Positions 9,970-21,193 of a DNA stretch of 64,000 bases are shown one piece after another. The notes under the pieces are model-generated. The model made no database searches and was not told the origin of the DNA. It was given only the letters and a program-made list of their open reading frames with translations. The stretch lies in NCBI GenBank assembly GCA_963921425.1, contig OY992835.1:9176001-9240000 (forward strand). Direction: 5' to 3'. The stretch is from Dryas octopetala. Lineage: Eukaryota; Streptophyta; Magnoliopsida; Rosales; Rosaceae. Made by a program: the position numbers and the translations under genes. The stretch's first letter is position 1, and every line of letters begins with the position of its first letter.

Positions 9970-12900
9970 ATGGCTACCATCTTTCGTGACAACAGTTCTT
10001 CTTCAGGGGCGTCTCAGAATGATGAACAACATCAGCCTGAGACACCTGAGAAGACGAGGGGAGCACAACTCCCAGGACACCAAAGTCCAAAGGTCCCTAA
10101 AAAATCAGGGCTGCTCACAAACTCCTCAAGGAGAGCCAACGACATCTAGCCGCTGAGAATGCACTCCTCAAGCAGAATATTGAGCTGCTCGCAAAACAGG
10201 CCGAGCTGGCCGGGGAACTTGCGCGCCATCATGCTCAGCTCGAGAACAGTGATAGATCGGGTTTCCGATCGCGCCGGACCCGAACCGATCAGGAGGTCCT
10301 TTCACCGTCTCCTTCTCGGCAGAGCACTCCAGCCGAGCCGGACGACCAGACCGTTCGGCAGGATGCGGATTGTACCTTCCCAGGCTTCAAAGACATGCCC
10401 CCGGCCGAATAGGCCGAGTTCCTGAACGCCCACCGTCTCCTTCAGCAAAAGCAGGCGGCCTTCGGGAAACGTTTCCCCGGGAGTTCGAGGGAAAACCGTG
10501 CCGATCCGAACACAAATCAGCGACCCCCAGCCCGATCCAGGTTGGGGGCCATCAGTCCAACCGATTCGGCCGAACCCAGGGTCCCAATCAGGGATAGGCT
10601 CGGCCCTACCGCCAGCCAAGATCATTCCCCATCAGGAGCTCATTCGGGGAGACGATCTGTGAGCGACTGGGATCTACTATGATCTGTGAGCGACCGACTG
10701 GGATCTACTATGATCTGTGAGCGACCGACTGGGATCTACTATGGTCATGTCATGACCGGTAGGCGAGAGGATCACTCGTCAGCTGGTGAATGAGAGACTC
10801 GATAACCGGACCGAGTGCTCAGGGGAAACGGCGGCCGAGCCGACCCCACCCAATGTGGAGAATCTTGTCCGGGATCTGGTCCAAAGCCAGATCCGGAGTG
10901 TCCACGATCGGCTCGGCCAAGTCGAGGTCCAAGGGGTACACCGGTAGAGCCGACCACGAGGAAGAGCTTCCCCTCCCGTACACCAGCAGGATCATGGATG
11001 CTGAGGTCTCCCGGGATACAAAACCCCCCAAGATGGATCAGTACGACGGGACTAAAGATCCCTATGATCATCCTGACAGCTTCAGATACGCCATGGAGGC
11101 CCGTCAGGCGTCTGAGGCCACAAAGTGCAGAATCTTCCCTTCAACCTTGAAGGGATCAGCTCGGGGATGGTTCCGAACTCTCCAGCCGAACTCCATTGAC
11201 TCTTTCTCCGATCTCCGGAGAGCCTTCCTGACGAGATATCGGGTTGTATCCGAACGATTCTACAACTTGAACGATATGTCGCTCATCAAACAGCAGGAAG
11301 AGGAGAGCCTTAAGACCTATCTGATCCGCTTCAACATCGAATACACGAAGTGTGATGATTGCGACGACAGATCGGCTAAGAACGCTCTTATGCAAGGTCT
11401 GATCGCCGGGGGACTCTGCTCCCATCTGATGAGGAACCCTCCATCCACCTACGATGAGCTCTCTGCTGAAGCCACAAAATGGACGCGGGCTGAGAAGTGG
11501 GATGCTCAGGTGGAGGCCCTGAATTCCAAGCCGACCCCGGCCAAACGAAAGGAGGGAGAGGTCGCGAGCCCTAAGCCTCAGGCCCAAACCAAGAAGTCTC
11601 GAGTTGAAGAACCGCGCCAACTTCTGGGCAAGGGCCCCAAGTTCGTCCAGTACACGGAGTACACTCCCCTCAACGCTGGTCTGGAGACGATCTTCTCCAA
11701 AATCAAGGACCAACTCCCAGCTGCAAGGGAGATCAAGGGACCACCCCCAGACAAGATCAAGAAGGGCGTCTTCTGCAAGTACCACTCCAATCACAGCCAC
11801 GTCACGGGTGATTGCTACGCCATCCGCGACGGAATTGAGACTCTTGCCCGGGCGGGTAAGATCAACCAATTCCTGGCCGGCGGGCCTAGGGTACCCAAGG
11901 CCGCGCTGAAGAAGCCCACCAACACCATCGACGTCCGGGATGCTGCCATCGGATCGATCGGCGGGGGGCCAACCTTCGTGGGAAACTCAAACCGATCCCA
12001 GAAGGAGTACGTCAGACAGGCGGCTCAAGCTCACGAGTCCCTGTCGATCCAGGCGGGTCAGCCCAGCACTTCCAAAAGACAACGGAAAGACTGGGCACCG
12101 GTCACCTTTGAGCCAAACGAGGCGAATGAGATCATCTTCCCCCACTATGACCCGATCGTCATAGTGGCTGAGGTGGCCGGAACCACCATCGCGCGCTCCT
12201 TTGTCGATGGGGGGAGCTCAGTCAACATCCTCTACCACTCTGCGTTCACGCAGATGGGCATCGGCGAGGATAAGCTGGAGGCTGACACTCCCGCCTTGGT
12301 CGGGTTCGGGGGAGAAGTGGTTCAGCCCCTCGGACACATCTACCTTCCCCTTTCGCTCGGGAAGGGGCCAGTTAAGAAGACTTGCATGACGTACTTCATC
12401 GTCGTCAAGCGGCCGTCAGCTTACAACATCATCCTGGGCATACCAGCCCTGGTCGACCTCGACTGCATCGTCCACTACGCCAATCTCCTCATCAAGTGTC
12501 CGGTGGGCGATGACTGCATCGTCATCCAGGGAGATCAGTGTTCGGCCCGATCCTGCTACGCCGCCTCTATTAGGCAGAAGGGTCAACTGCCGAACTCCCA
12601 GGAACTCGACTCCATAGCTGACTCGGGCAGGTGGCCGAGAGCGGAGACGTTCGACTTAATGGCCGAGCCGAACTCGGATTCTCGCCCACTCCCAGTCGAG
12701 GCTTGGGAGGAAGTGCCGATCTCGGAGGACACACCCGATCGGCTCGTCCGAGTAAGAGCCCAGCTCGGCCCTGAACAGCGATCAGCCATACTCGACTTCC
12801 TCCGCGCCAATGCGGAGGTGTTCGCCTGGTCTTACGATGACATGCCAGGCATATCATCTGACGTGATCACCCACAGGCTGAACATCGATCCGGGATGCAA

Positions 12901-13845
12901 ACCGGTCCGTCAGAAGAGGAGGTCGTATGATCCGGTCAAATACGCCGCCATGGCCGAAGAGGTGACCAAGTTGCAAAACAACGGGTTCATCCGGGAGGTC
13001 AACTATCCCAACTGGCTCGCCAACGTGGTCATGGTAAAGAAGAGCAATGGGAAATGGAGGATGTGCGTGGACTTCACCGATCTGAACAAGGCATGCCCCA
13101 AGGACAGTTTTCCACTACCCAGGATAGATCAGCTCGTCGATGCGACGGCGGGACACAAGCTCCTCAGCTTTATGGATGCATATTCCGGGTACAACCAGAT
13201 CCTCATGCACAAGTCTGATCAGGAGAACACATCCTTCATAATCGATCGCGGCATGTATTGCTACAAAGTCATGCCCTTCGGACTCAAGAATGCTGGAGCC
13301 ACCTACCAAAGGCTGGTCAACCACATGTTCAGATCTTCCATAGGCAAGTCCGTGGAGGTCTATGTGGACGACATGCTGGTCAAAAGCATCAAAGCGGAAG
13401 ACCACGTCAAGGACCTCTCAGACATGTTCGGAGTCCTGAAGGAGTATCAGATGCGGCTGAACCCAGCCAAATGTGTCTTTGGGGTTCGGTCCGGAAAATT
13501 CCTTGGCTACCTGGTCAGCCAACGGGGGATCGAGGCCAATCCGGAGAAGATCCAAGCCTTGATCAACATGATCGAGGAGAGGCGAACCGACACCAATCTT
13601 TGCCGAGCTGCTTACCAACAGAGGGTAGCCAAATACTACAATCAAAGGGTCAGACCGAATTGGGCAGTCTCGTCATGAAGAAGAATCCCCTTGCCGTCAA
13701 GGAGAGCTCATTCGATCCGAACTGGACCGGGCCATACAGAATCACAGGCATAGTCAAGCCTGGCACTTACAACTTGGCCACCCTGGCCGGAAAGCCTCTC
13801 AAGCATAGCTGGAATGCGGAACACTTGAAGACTTATTATCAGTAA
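9970..13845 (+). pseudogene. Degenerate Tat-type gag-pol polyprotein
   Basis: The gag N-terminus starts at ATG 9970, frameshifts near 10115, carries a TAG at 10410-10412 where the context suggests Gln, and is then open from 10790 to 13678 (962 codons). In order: capsid region (about 11070-11510), a CKYH...H...C zinc knuckle near 11775, an aspartic protease with DGGSS near 12206, and reverse transcriptase with PFGLKNAGATYQ and the YVDD catalytic motif at 13361-13372. Straight after the RT (...IQALINM, about 13570) the sequence jumps to the extreme C-terminus of integrase (IEERR...YYNQRVRP). RNase H and nearly all of integrase are therefore deleted. A further frameshift near 13655 moves the last 60 residues (ending HLKTYYQ) to another frame. 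The element cannot integrate by itself. Confidence 0.9.
10654..10742 (+). repeat. Triplicated 31-bp unit in gag
   Basis: Three head-to-tail copies of GATCTGTGAGCGACCGACTG plus GGATCTACTAT (10654-10680 shortened to 27 bp, 10681-10711, 10712-10742). Because 31 is not a multiple of three, the array shifts frame and introduces stops, contributing to the gag break. Confidence 0.85.
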
Positions 13846-14024
13846 AATATAGTTAGGATCGGGGACTGTCCAACCTAACATTTGTTCCAATCAATGAAAG
13901 GATGAACACATTTTGACTCATCTTCTTCTCATTTTTTGAAGCAAACACTGGGGACTTTACTCCTATACACTTTCAACAAAGAGGAAAGATCTAAGTGTTT
14001 CCTTCGAAAAAATAATAAACCCAT

Positions 14025-14430
14025 GTGCCGAGCCGAAGTGCCATTTTGGCCCGACGCTCGGTACATTACAGACTCATCAGGTCTATAAACTCATGTGTCG
14101 AGCTGGCGCGCCACTTCCGGCCCGATGCTCGGCATATTACAGACTCATCAGGTCTATAAACTCATGTGTCGAGCTAGCGCGCCACTTCCGGCCCGATGCT
14201 TGGCATATTACAGACTCATCAGGTCTATAAACTCATGTGTCGAGCTAGCGCGCCACTTCCGGCCCGATGCTTGGCATATTACAGACTCATCAGGTTGGCG
14301 CGCCATTTTCGGCCCGACGCTCGGCATATTACAGACTCATCAGGTCTATAAACTCCTGTGCCGAGCTGGCGCGCCACTTCCGGCCCAATGCTCGACATAG
14401 TACAGACTTATCAGGTCTATAAAAATCCCT
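14025..14430 (+). repeat. About 71-bp tandem repeat between pol and antisense gene
   Basis: Nearly six copies of a 71-bp unit beginning GTGTCGAGCTAGCGCGCCAC and ending AGGTCTATAAACTCAT (starts near 14025, 14095, 14166, 14237, a truncated one near 14296, and 14358). Tandem arrays in this position are common in Tat/Ogre-type elements. Confidence 0.88.
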
Positions 14431-14973
14431 GTCCGAGCCGAAGTGACTTCCTACAGTCCTAACGTTCAACAGGATATTTCGAAAAGAAAAATATACACTC
14501 CAACCAAAACTTTCATCGTGCATGCCGAGCCGATCTGAAAGTAGGTTTGAATATTTTTCTCAAAAAACAAAATTCCTAAATATCTCAATGGGTATGCCGA
14601 GCCCATCTGGGATCACTAGGGCTTTCAAAATTCCTACTTAATCTTCATCATGCTTATCAAGCTGATCCGAAGACAATTGGGAATTTATCATTACTATTCA
14701 TTTCATTGCGATCGGTATGCCGAGCCGATCTCAAAATGCCTTTGTTTTTATCATAATTGTTACTTTTATCACTTTCTTGTTCATGTGTTATTAGTTATGT
14801 CTTTAGCTTAATTTCCGAACTGAACTGACAATAACTTAATTCATAAAGAAAGTACTGGATAAATTAAGCAAGATAAATCCAAATACAAATTGTTCCAAAA
14901 TCAATCAAACCCGAGCCATACATCGGCTCGGGGAGAAAAACAAAACGACATAAAAAGTAAACAAAATCAGCTA

Positions 14974-17266
14974 TCATGCAGATCGCTCGGCAGACCCCTC
15001 CAAAATTGGCTCGGTGGACTCCTCGGGCGTCTCCTCACCGAGCTGCACCACCTCGACCCCGCCGATCTGCATCTCAACGTTGGGATCAGATTCGGGGACC
15101 GGGGGAATCGGGGTCGGCTCGCACTCGGGCAACGGAGGATCCTTCGGAGTCGGCTCGGCCACTCACGCGACCACCTCGGCGGGAGCTTAGCGATCGGCAG
15201 GAGGAAGGTCTTCTTGCTGACTCTCCTGGGTGTCTTCCTCGCCGTCAGACTCGCCGAGGAACGACACATCCCAGTCCGGTCTCTTCGACCGGATCTCCTC
15301 TAGCAACTCCTTATACCCCTCGAACTGGGCATCAGCAAGTGCCTGGACGCTCGGCACCCCAGCTTGACGCCGAGACTTGGCGGCTCTCCGCTCGGCAGCC
15401 TCGACGTCCCGCTGGAGATCGTCGGCGAACTGGCCCAGGTCGGCCACCTTCTGCTCGGATATGAGGAGCTCCTTTCTGAGCCGAGCCACCTCCACTTCCT
15501 TCTCAGCCATCTCGGTCTGGAGACCGGCCGACCGATCGCGCTCCGCCTTTACCTCCCGCTCAGCCTCGGCCAGCTTTTCCCTCAGCTCGCCGTTCCTCTC
15601 CCGAAGCCTCCTCATCTTTGCCTCGGCATCGACGGCGGCTTGGGCTGCCTCAAATTGCCTGAGGGAGAGCTGCAAAACATGGAGAAGAGTTAGTCCGAGC
15701 CGAGCATAAAAAGAAAATGAAGGCCGAAGTCAAACATACTTACCACCATGGCTTGGCGAGAGGCGTTCAGGGCTTTGCTGCCGAAGCTCGGCGTCTCCTG
15801 ACCGACCCACAGTCCCTCCACGATCTTCCTCGTCAACATGCGCTTAAAGCCCGTGACGAACGGCTCGATCGAGGGGTCAACCTCCACCGTCTTCAGGGGT
15901 GCCGAGCCAGAGGCTTCGGCATCCCCACCGCCGGGTTCGGCCCGGGTCCTCTTCTCCGGACGAGCCTCGGTTGCCGGGCCCTTCCTTTTCTCTCCCTGCC
16001 GAGCCGACCTCGACACGGAGGGCCCAGGTTGGGCTGCCGCAGCGGCGGGCGCTGGCACCGGGGTCGGCTCAGCGGGTACCCGACCTGCAGCCTTCTTCTG
16101 GGCACTCTTCTCCGCCTTCCTCCTCAGCCGAGCCTCCAGGTCGGCCGAACTCATTCCTTTCTCCGCCCTCGGATTCCACCTGGGTACAAACCAGGAGATT
16201 CCGCTCGACCTGATCTGGGTCTCCCCGAGCAGGAACTTTGTGGACAGGTACTCTGCTGGTGAGTCCCTGATCGCGGCGATCTGGTCCTTGAGCTCGCCTC
16301 GAAGTTTGTACTTGCCCCAGCTAACTGCAAAGGTGAAACAGAAGGGAGTTAGACAAAAGAAAACACAATTATCACAAAACACATACGAGTTATCTTCGGA
16401 TCGGCCCCAGACTTCCAATGCCCACCTGGAATCCTAAAGGCTCTGGGGACCCGAGCCGGGGTGGCATAGTTCGGATCGGCGAACTCCCAATCCCCAGAAA
16501 CAAAGAAGAATCTTCTCTTCCAGGTCTTCTGGGACGAGGGATTCCCTGAGAACAACGGCCCCGAGTAGGCCTGCAGGTTGTAGAAGCCGAGCTCGGTGTT
16601 CTTCGACCTCAGTGCATAGGAGCAGAACAGAATGTCCTTGTCCGGCACACACTTGTGCACCTTGTGCCACAAGATGTGCATGGACAGGATTATCCTATAC
16701 GTACACATTGGGGTTGAGCTGGTGCGGCGCCGCGCCGATCATAGCCAGCCAATCCTGCAAGAATGGATGCAGGGGAAGCCGAACCCCATTTTTGAACATT
16801 TCGGGATACATGGTCACCCATCCCTTGGCAGTCTCATCAGCACGGCCTCGGGAACAGTGTACCGAGCCCTCAGATCCTCGAGATGAAACTCGGTCATCTC
16901 GTTTAGAATCTGGTCGGCCTTCCATGCCAATTCCTCGTAGAAGTCCGGATCGATCGGACTCCCCATCACTGAGTCGAGCCGATCCGAGGTCGACGCCTCG
17001 TGACCCCTATTCCTTTCCTCCGAGCCCGAGATGAGCCTCCTCGGAACACTTGAGCTCGGCTCGGCCTGTTCATCCTCCTCGTCGCCCCGAGGCTGGCGTA
17101 CCCCACCTGGGTTCCGATCCAAGGTCGAGATGACCTCGTTCAGCTCCTCGGATAGACTATCTCAGTCTGCCTGACCCCCTGCTGGACTTCGGCTCAGATC
17201 AGCCTCACTATCACCCTCAAAGGCACCCCCAGAGCCGAGCCGACCACTCGAATCGGTCTCAGACAT
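14974..17266 (-). pseudogene. Antisense extra gene of the Tat element, putative gypsy-type transposon protein
   Basis: Reads against gag-pol. Exon 1 starts at ATG 17266 and runs to 16387. Intron 1 (16325-16386) has GTATGT and TTTGCAG borders. Exon 2 is 15744-16324. Intron 2 (15670-15743) has GTAAGT and TTTTGCAG borders. Exon 3 starts at 15669. Exon 1 encodes the LPLHPFL..IGAAPHQLNPN and WKRRFFFVSGDWEF motifs of the plant family recalled as Transposase_28 (putative gypsy type transposon, PF04195; from memory). Exon 3 is a long Glu/Lys/Arg-rich coiled coil. Breaks: an in-frame TGA near 17160, frameshifts near 16830 and 16700, a TAA at 15187-15189 and a TGA beyond it, after which the same frame stays open to about 14974. 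Function unknown. The gene sits where Grande and related elements carry an antisense ORF. Confidence 0.8.
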
Positions 17267-17890
17267 CACAAATACCTTTTTACTTCTCTCTCTCTTGCTT
17301 TTTGAATCAAAAAGTGTCTTTTTCAAGAACACTCAAGAACAAAACCCAGAAAACCCGAAAATGCAAAAAACTCAGAAATTGACAGAATCACTTACTGGTT
17401 TTTGTCCGGCCAAACTCTCCGCCCCCTATCCACTCGGAACCACCTCGCCAACAACCGTGCCCGGTCAAAATCACGGTCGGAGCACCACCCAAGTCCCGGG
17501 GAAAGAGAGAAATTCGCGGGGAGAGAGAGAGTGAGCTTCTGAAAATGAAGGGGAAGAGAGAGAAACAGCCACTTTTATACCCCCATGCAAATCGATCTCA
17601 GCCATCCAAAAATGGCGCTTCAGATTCCAGATCTTGACACCTGTCAAACATTCAAAATACCCATAAATGATGTGACCCTTACGTTCCCCCATGCAGACAC
17701 CAAACGTCCCTTCACTTGTCCCCGAGATATTTTGGCCAAACACAAGTCATCACCTGTTCGGATTTTCAGGAACATGGACCTGTTGGGTTCGGCTCGGATC
17801 AAGCAACATGCCATTTTTGGGAAGGCCACCACACTTCAACTTCCGATCCGAGCGCTTCAACTTCCAATCCACCACTGTCCGCTCGGATCG

Positions 17891-17906
17891 GAAGCTGGGG
17901 GACTAC
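17891..17906 (+). other. Polypurine tract
   Basis: A purine-rich GAAGCTGGGGGACTAC lies directly before the 3' LTR start at 17907, in the position of the plus-strand primer. Confidence 0.7.
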
Positions 17907-18952
17907 TGTTTGTGGATAAACCCACACCGATCCAACAGCCAATCAGGGCTGGACACGTGGCTGGTCAGACCTGACTTCAATGTTTGACTTCTCAGTGGTC
18001 AGACTTTGACCTCCACATCATCACTACTCAGCACTTCCTCCGCCAGCTCAGATCGGGTCTCCATGCCGAGTCCTTCATGCCCGGTCCGAGCCGAACCGAT
18101 GATCTTCCAAGGGATTGAGTGTCCATCTTTCCACGGTCATCCCGGTTCGGCTCGGCTCGGCATAGAAATAATCTCCTTTCGAGTTCTGGCGTCGGCCAGT
18201 TAGGGCTCAGAGGGACCCCTATCTACTGGACCGGCTCGGTCTGGAAATCCCATGTCCGATCCGATCACACATGGGCTTCATGTATACGCATAAGAACATG
18301 TGTTCGGGTCGGCTCGGCTCTCCGCCGCCATTCCCATAAAGATCACGTTGGGATGAACCGCCACACTTAAATGCATCTGACAAAAGTCTTCTGACAAAAG
18401 AGACAATCCAGCCTGCATTCATGACTACTGAGGGAGTTCACCTGGATCTTCCATACTTGCATTCAATGCAGCATTGAATGCAAAGGAGGTGGGTAGCTGT
18501 GCATGCCATTGTTCACGACCGAACTCGTGGATCTTTCTCAACCAGCCAGTCACATGCAGGTAACTTACTCATCACAATATCCTTTGCCTATATATACCAA
18601 TCCATATGTGCAAAACGGGGATCAATCTAGCTATCAACTCCTCACCAGACAAACACTTACAAAAAATTCCCACTCACCCAAGAGCATACCCAACTTGCTG
18701 AGAATAAACCCAGAACATTTCCCTTGTTCTTCCTATTCTCCCAAGTTCATCCTTTGTTCTTCCTCACCTACCATCAAACACCATCACTGACTTCATCATC
18801 GGAGCGTGTTTGGCTGGTACCACATCGGTCCATCTCCTTTGATCTTGTTTCTCTTACAGGAAGATCTCACATCATCATCCAGCAAGGCTTCGGATCAGCC
18901 AAGTCACCACCTCTAAGTTGTTGCATCTCTCTTACGGAAATTTGCATCAACA
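17907..18952 (+). repeat. 3' LTR of the Tat-type element
   Basis: 1,046 bp, TGTTTGTGG...CATCAACA, matching the 5' LTR. It is 5 bp shorter because one GGCTC unit is missing in the run near 18309. Confidence 0.93.
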
Positions 18953-18957
18953 GTCAC

Positions 18958-19507
18958 CATATGATTGACATGACGACCGATTAGCAACAGACTTGGTGAA
19001 CTAAAGGGTGTTTTGATCAGAGTGAAAAAAAGATTAATTTTGGAGCTGATAGTGAAAAAAGTAATTCAAGCATTAAAAGAAAAAATAATAACAACAATTC
19101 AAGATTTACTTAGGTCCAGAGGTTTGAGAACCTTTTCGTGTTTTCAGTGTCAATAATCTTATAACATATGTTAATATTTTGAAAAAATAATAGCAATTAC
19201 TAATCAAATTATGACAAAAGTTTATTTAAAAGAAATGATACGTGTTATAAAATTATTAGTAAGGTGATAATGTTCTCAAACCTCAAGACCCAAGTATTTC
19301 CCTTTCACAAAATTTCCCTTTCCTAAGCCCATTTTTTGCTTTGCAATAAAGAAAACTCTTGTGATTTGCATTTGGAGGGCTGACAATATCAGAAAACACA
19401 CGAAATAAGAGTTTGAAAATGAATTTAAAGTTGCTCTTTAATTAGGAAAATGATTATATGACGTTTTCCCATTTTCAAACTCCAATCTAGCAAAGAGAGA
19501 AAACACG
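18958..19507. other. Intergenic DNA
   Basis: AT-rich, no gene recognised. Confidence 0.5.
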
Positions 19508-20016
19508 AGAAACAATGGGCTGGGTTGGTGTCGGTAACCGAACCAACAGACCACGACCAATCACCGAACCGCCACTAACGGTATGGCCAACTTCGCAACT
19601 GTCGCCACTATCGACAGCTTCGGATGTGGTAGGTGTGATCGGTTACCGTGGCTGGGACTTCACGCACTGCTAGCAGCCGTCCTCCCGATGCCGGTGCTAT
19701 GCCAAGCCAAGCAGCCTAAGCTCGCCGTCGCACTAGCCTCGCCGGAGCGTCCGCGCATGCCCAGTCTCATTGCAACACCACTCGCTGCCACCAGCAACCT
19801 AAGAAGAAGATGGTTTCTACAAGCAGAAACCAGAAAGAAGAAGATGGGTGTCGGTCAGTATCGGTATATCGACGGTTTGAAATTTTCAAACCTTCACTGC
19901 TACCGCCTATCGTCGGATCGGTAGGATTACCACCACCGACTCATCGGGACGGTTTTGCTTGGAGCAGTTTAGTCGGTCGTTGGTTTTTCGACATACCGAC
20001 CCAGCCCTAGAAACAA
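19508..20016. mobile_element. hAT-like non-autonomous transposon
   Basis: Perfect 8-bp target duplications AGAAACAA at 19508-19515 and 20009-20016 enclose a 493-bp element whose ends are inverted repeats: GGGCTGGGTTGGTGTCGGTA on the left, GGGCTGGGTCGGTATGTCG on the minus strand at the right. An 8-bp duplication with short inverted repeats is diagnostic of hAT elements. The interior is GC-rich with several short CGGTA/TACCG motifs, as in hAT subterminal regions. The open frame inside (19583-19924) has no known domain and is not regarded as a gene. Confidence 0.82.
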
Positions 20017-21193
20017 AGATGTTGGTCTTCCATAATTGATGTAGATCTAAAACTCTATTTTCGTTTCACTTTTTTTTATTATGTTTCTCTCTCTAGAATC
20101 CTTTCTCCTTGTTGATTTTTTTTCTTCTGAAAAAGCTTTATTGAAGAATCTCAAGGCCAAGAAAAGAGAAAGAGCAACCAGAATATAGGCCCAAGAAGGA
20201 GAGAACTAAACCCAATCTCCAGAGGCCTAAGCATTAACTAAAAGAAAAGTACAGGGACAATAACATAAAGTTATAAACACAAGCAAACAAACTCCCAACC
20301 AAAAGATCGAGAAATCGAAGAATCCAAAAGACAAACAGAGGGATGGTCAGAGCTCTACCAAAAGAGATAGTCTTCTGTTGCTTCTTCTTCATTTGGGTTT
20401 GAAGCTTAATGGGTATTTACTAAAGAGCTCAATTTCTTTATGGGTTGAAGGATTATAAATGGTGCAATTGGGCAGGGGATCTGATGTGCGAATTTTCTAG
20501 CTTTAGGTTCGTTCTTTCCGTTAAGGATGCAAATGGGGTTTGACTATACAGAGTTGTTGGCTGCATAACTGAAGTTTCTTTCTTTTCTTTATTTTATTTA
20601 AAATATTAGGTATATAGATGTGATAAAGATCAATAAATTAAATTTCGGATTTCGAGATTCAAAAATATAAAAAGAATTTTCGATTTCATTGGAAATTTAA
20701 ACTCAATTGACACTCTTAACAAAATTTGATAATTTCGTTTCGGTAATATTTCGTAACCTCAAAAAAAAAAATTAGAAATTTAATTTCATGGATGAGATAT
20801 TGTGTAATTTCATATTTAGACTAATATGTTCTAACAAGTTTTCAATGCATATTGATGTCTTTTATATACTGCACCACTGATTTTGATTTTAGTAAATTGC
20901 TTTACCAAACTCATTCTCAAATCTTAAAAATACAAATGCAATTATCATTTTGTACAATTATTTTATAGAAATATTTTTGTAAAACAAGACCAGATGGGCC
21001 CTAAGTTTTGGTTTTCAGTTTTCTTTTTTACTTGTTAACAGAACTATGATTTTAATTTGTTGCTTGCCACATAGTACGTATTAGAAATGGTTCCTTTTGA
21101 TTAATCTGATAAGAAAAAAATGTAATGATTACAAATAGTAACAGAAAGAAGGCTTCATGCTATAACATCTAACGTTCCTTTTTATTTTCTCAT
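20017..21193. other. Intergenic DNA with a minus-strand retroposon-like tail
   Basis: At 20118-20345 a T run followed by TCTGAAAAAGCTTTATTGAA and A-rich sequence looks like the 3' tail of a LINE-type element in minus orientation; no coding part is visible. The rest, up to the MATE stop codon at 21194, is AT-rich. Confidence 0.35.

Larger units (their letters stand above)
8830..18957 (+). mobile_element. Ty3/gypsy LTR retrotransposon, Tat-type, defective
   Basis: A complete LTR-to-LTR element of about 10.1 kb with 5-bp target duplications GTCAC at 8830-8834 and 18953-18957. LTRs start TG and end CA, a primer binding site follows the 5' LTR, and a purine tract precedes the 3' LTR. The interior holds gag-pol (+), tandem repeats and an antisense extra gene (-), the arrangement known for Tat-lineage elements such as Grande and Ogre. 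The two LTRs differ by roughly 16-18 substitutions, mostly C/T transitions, and one 5-bp indel (counted by eye). Insertion is therefore fairly recent. The coding parts are broken, so it would need another element's enzymes to move. It is markedly more GC-rich than its surroundings. Confidence 0.93.

Noticed and set aside
10302-12857. Minus- and plus-frame ORFs overlapping gag-pol
   Set aside because: GC-rich shadows of the real gag-pol frame, which has recognisable protease and RT motifs.
19583-19924. 113-codon ORF
   Set aside because: It lies inside the hAT-like element bounded by AGAAACAA duplications and has no recognisable domain.
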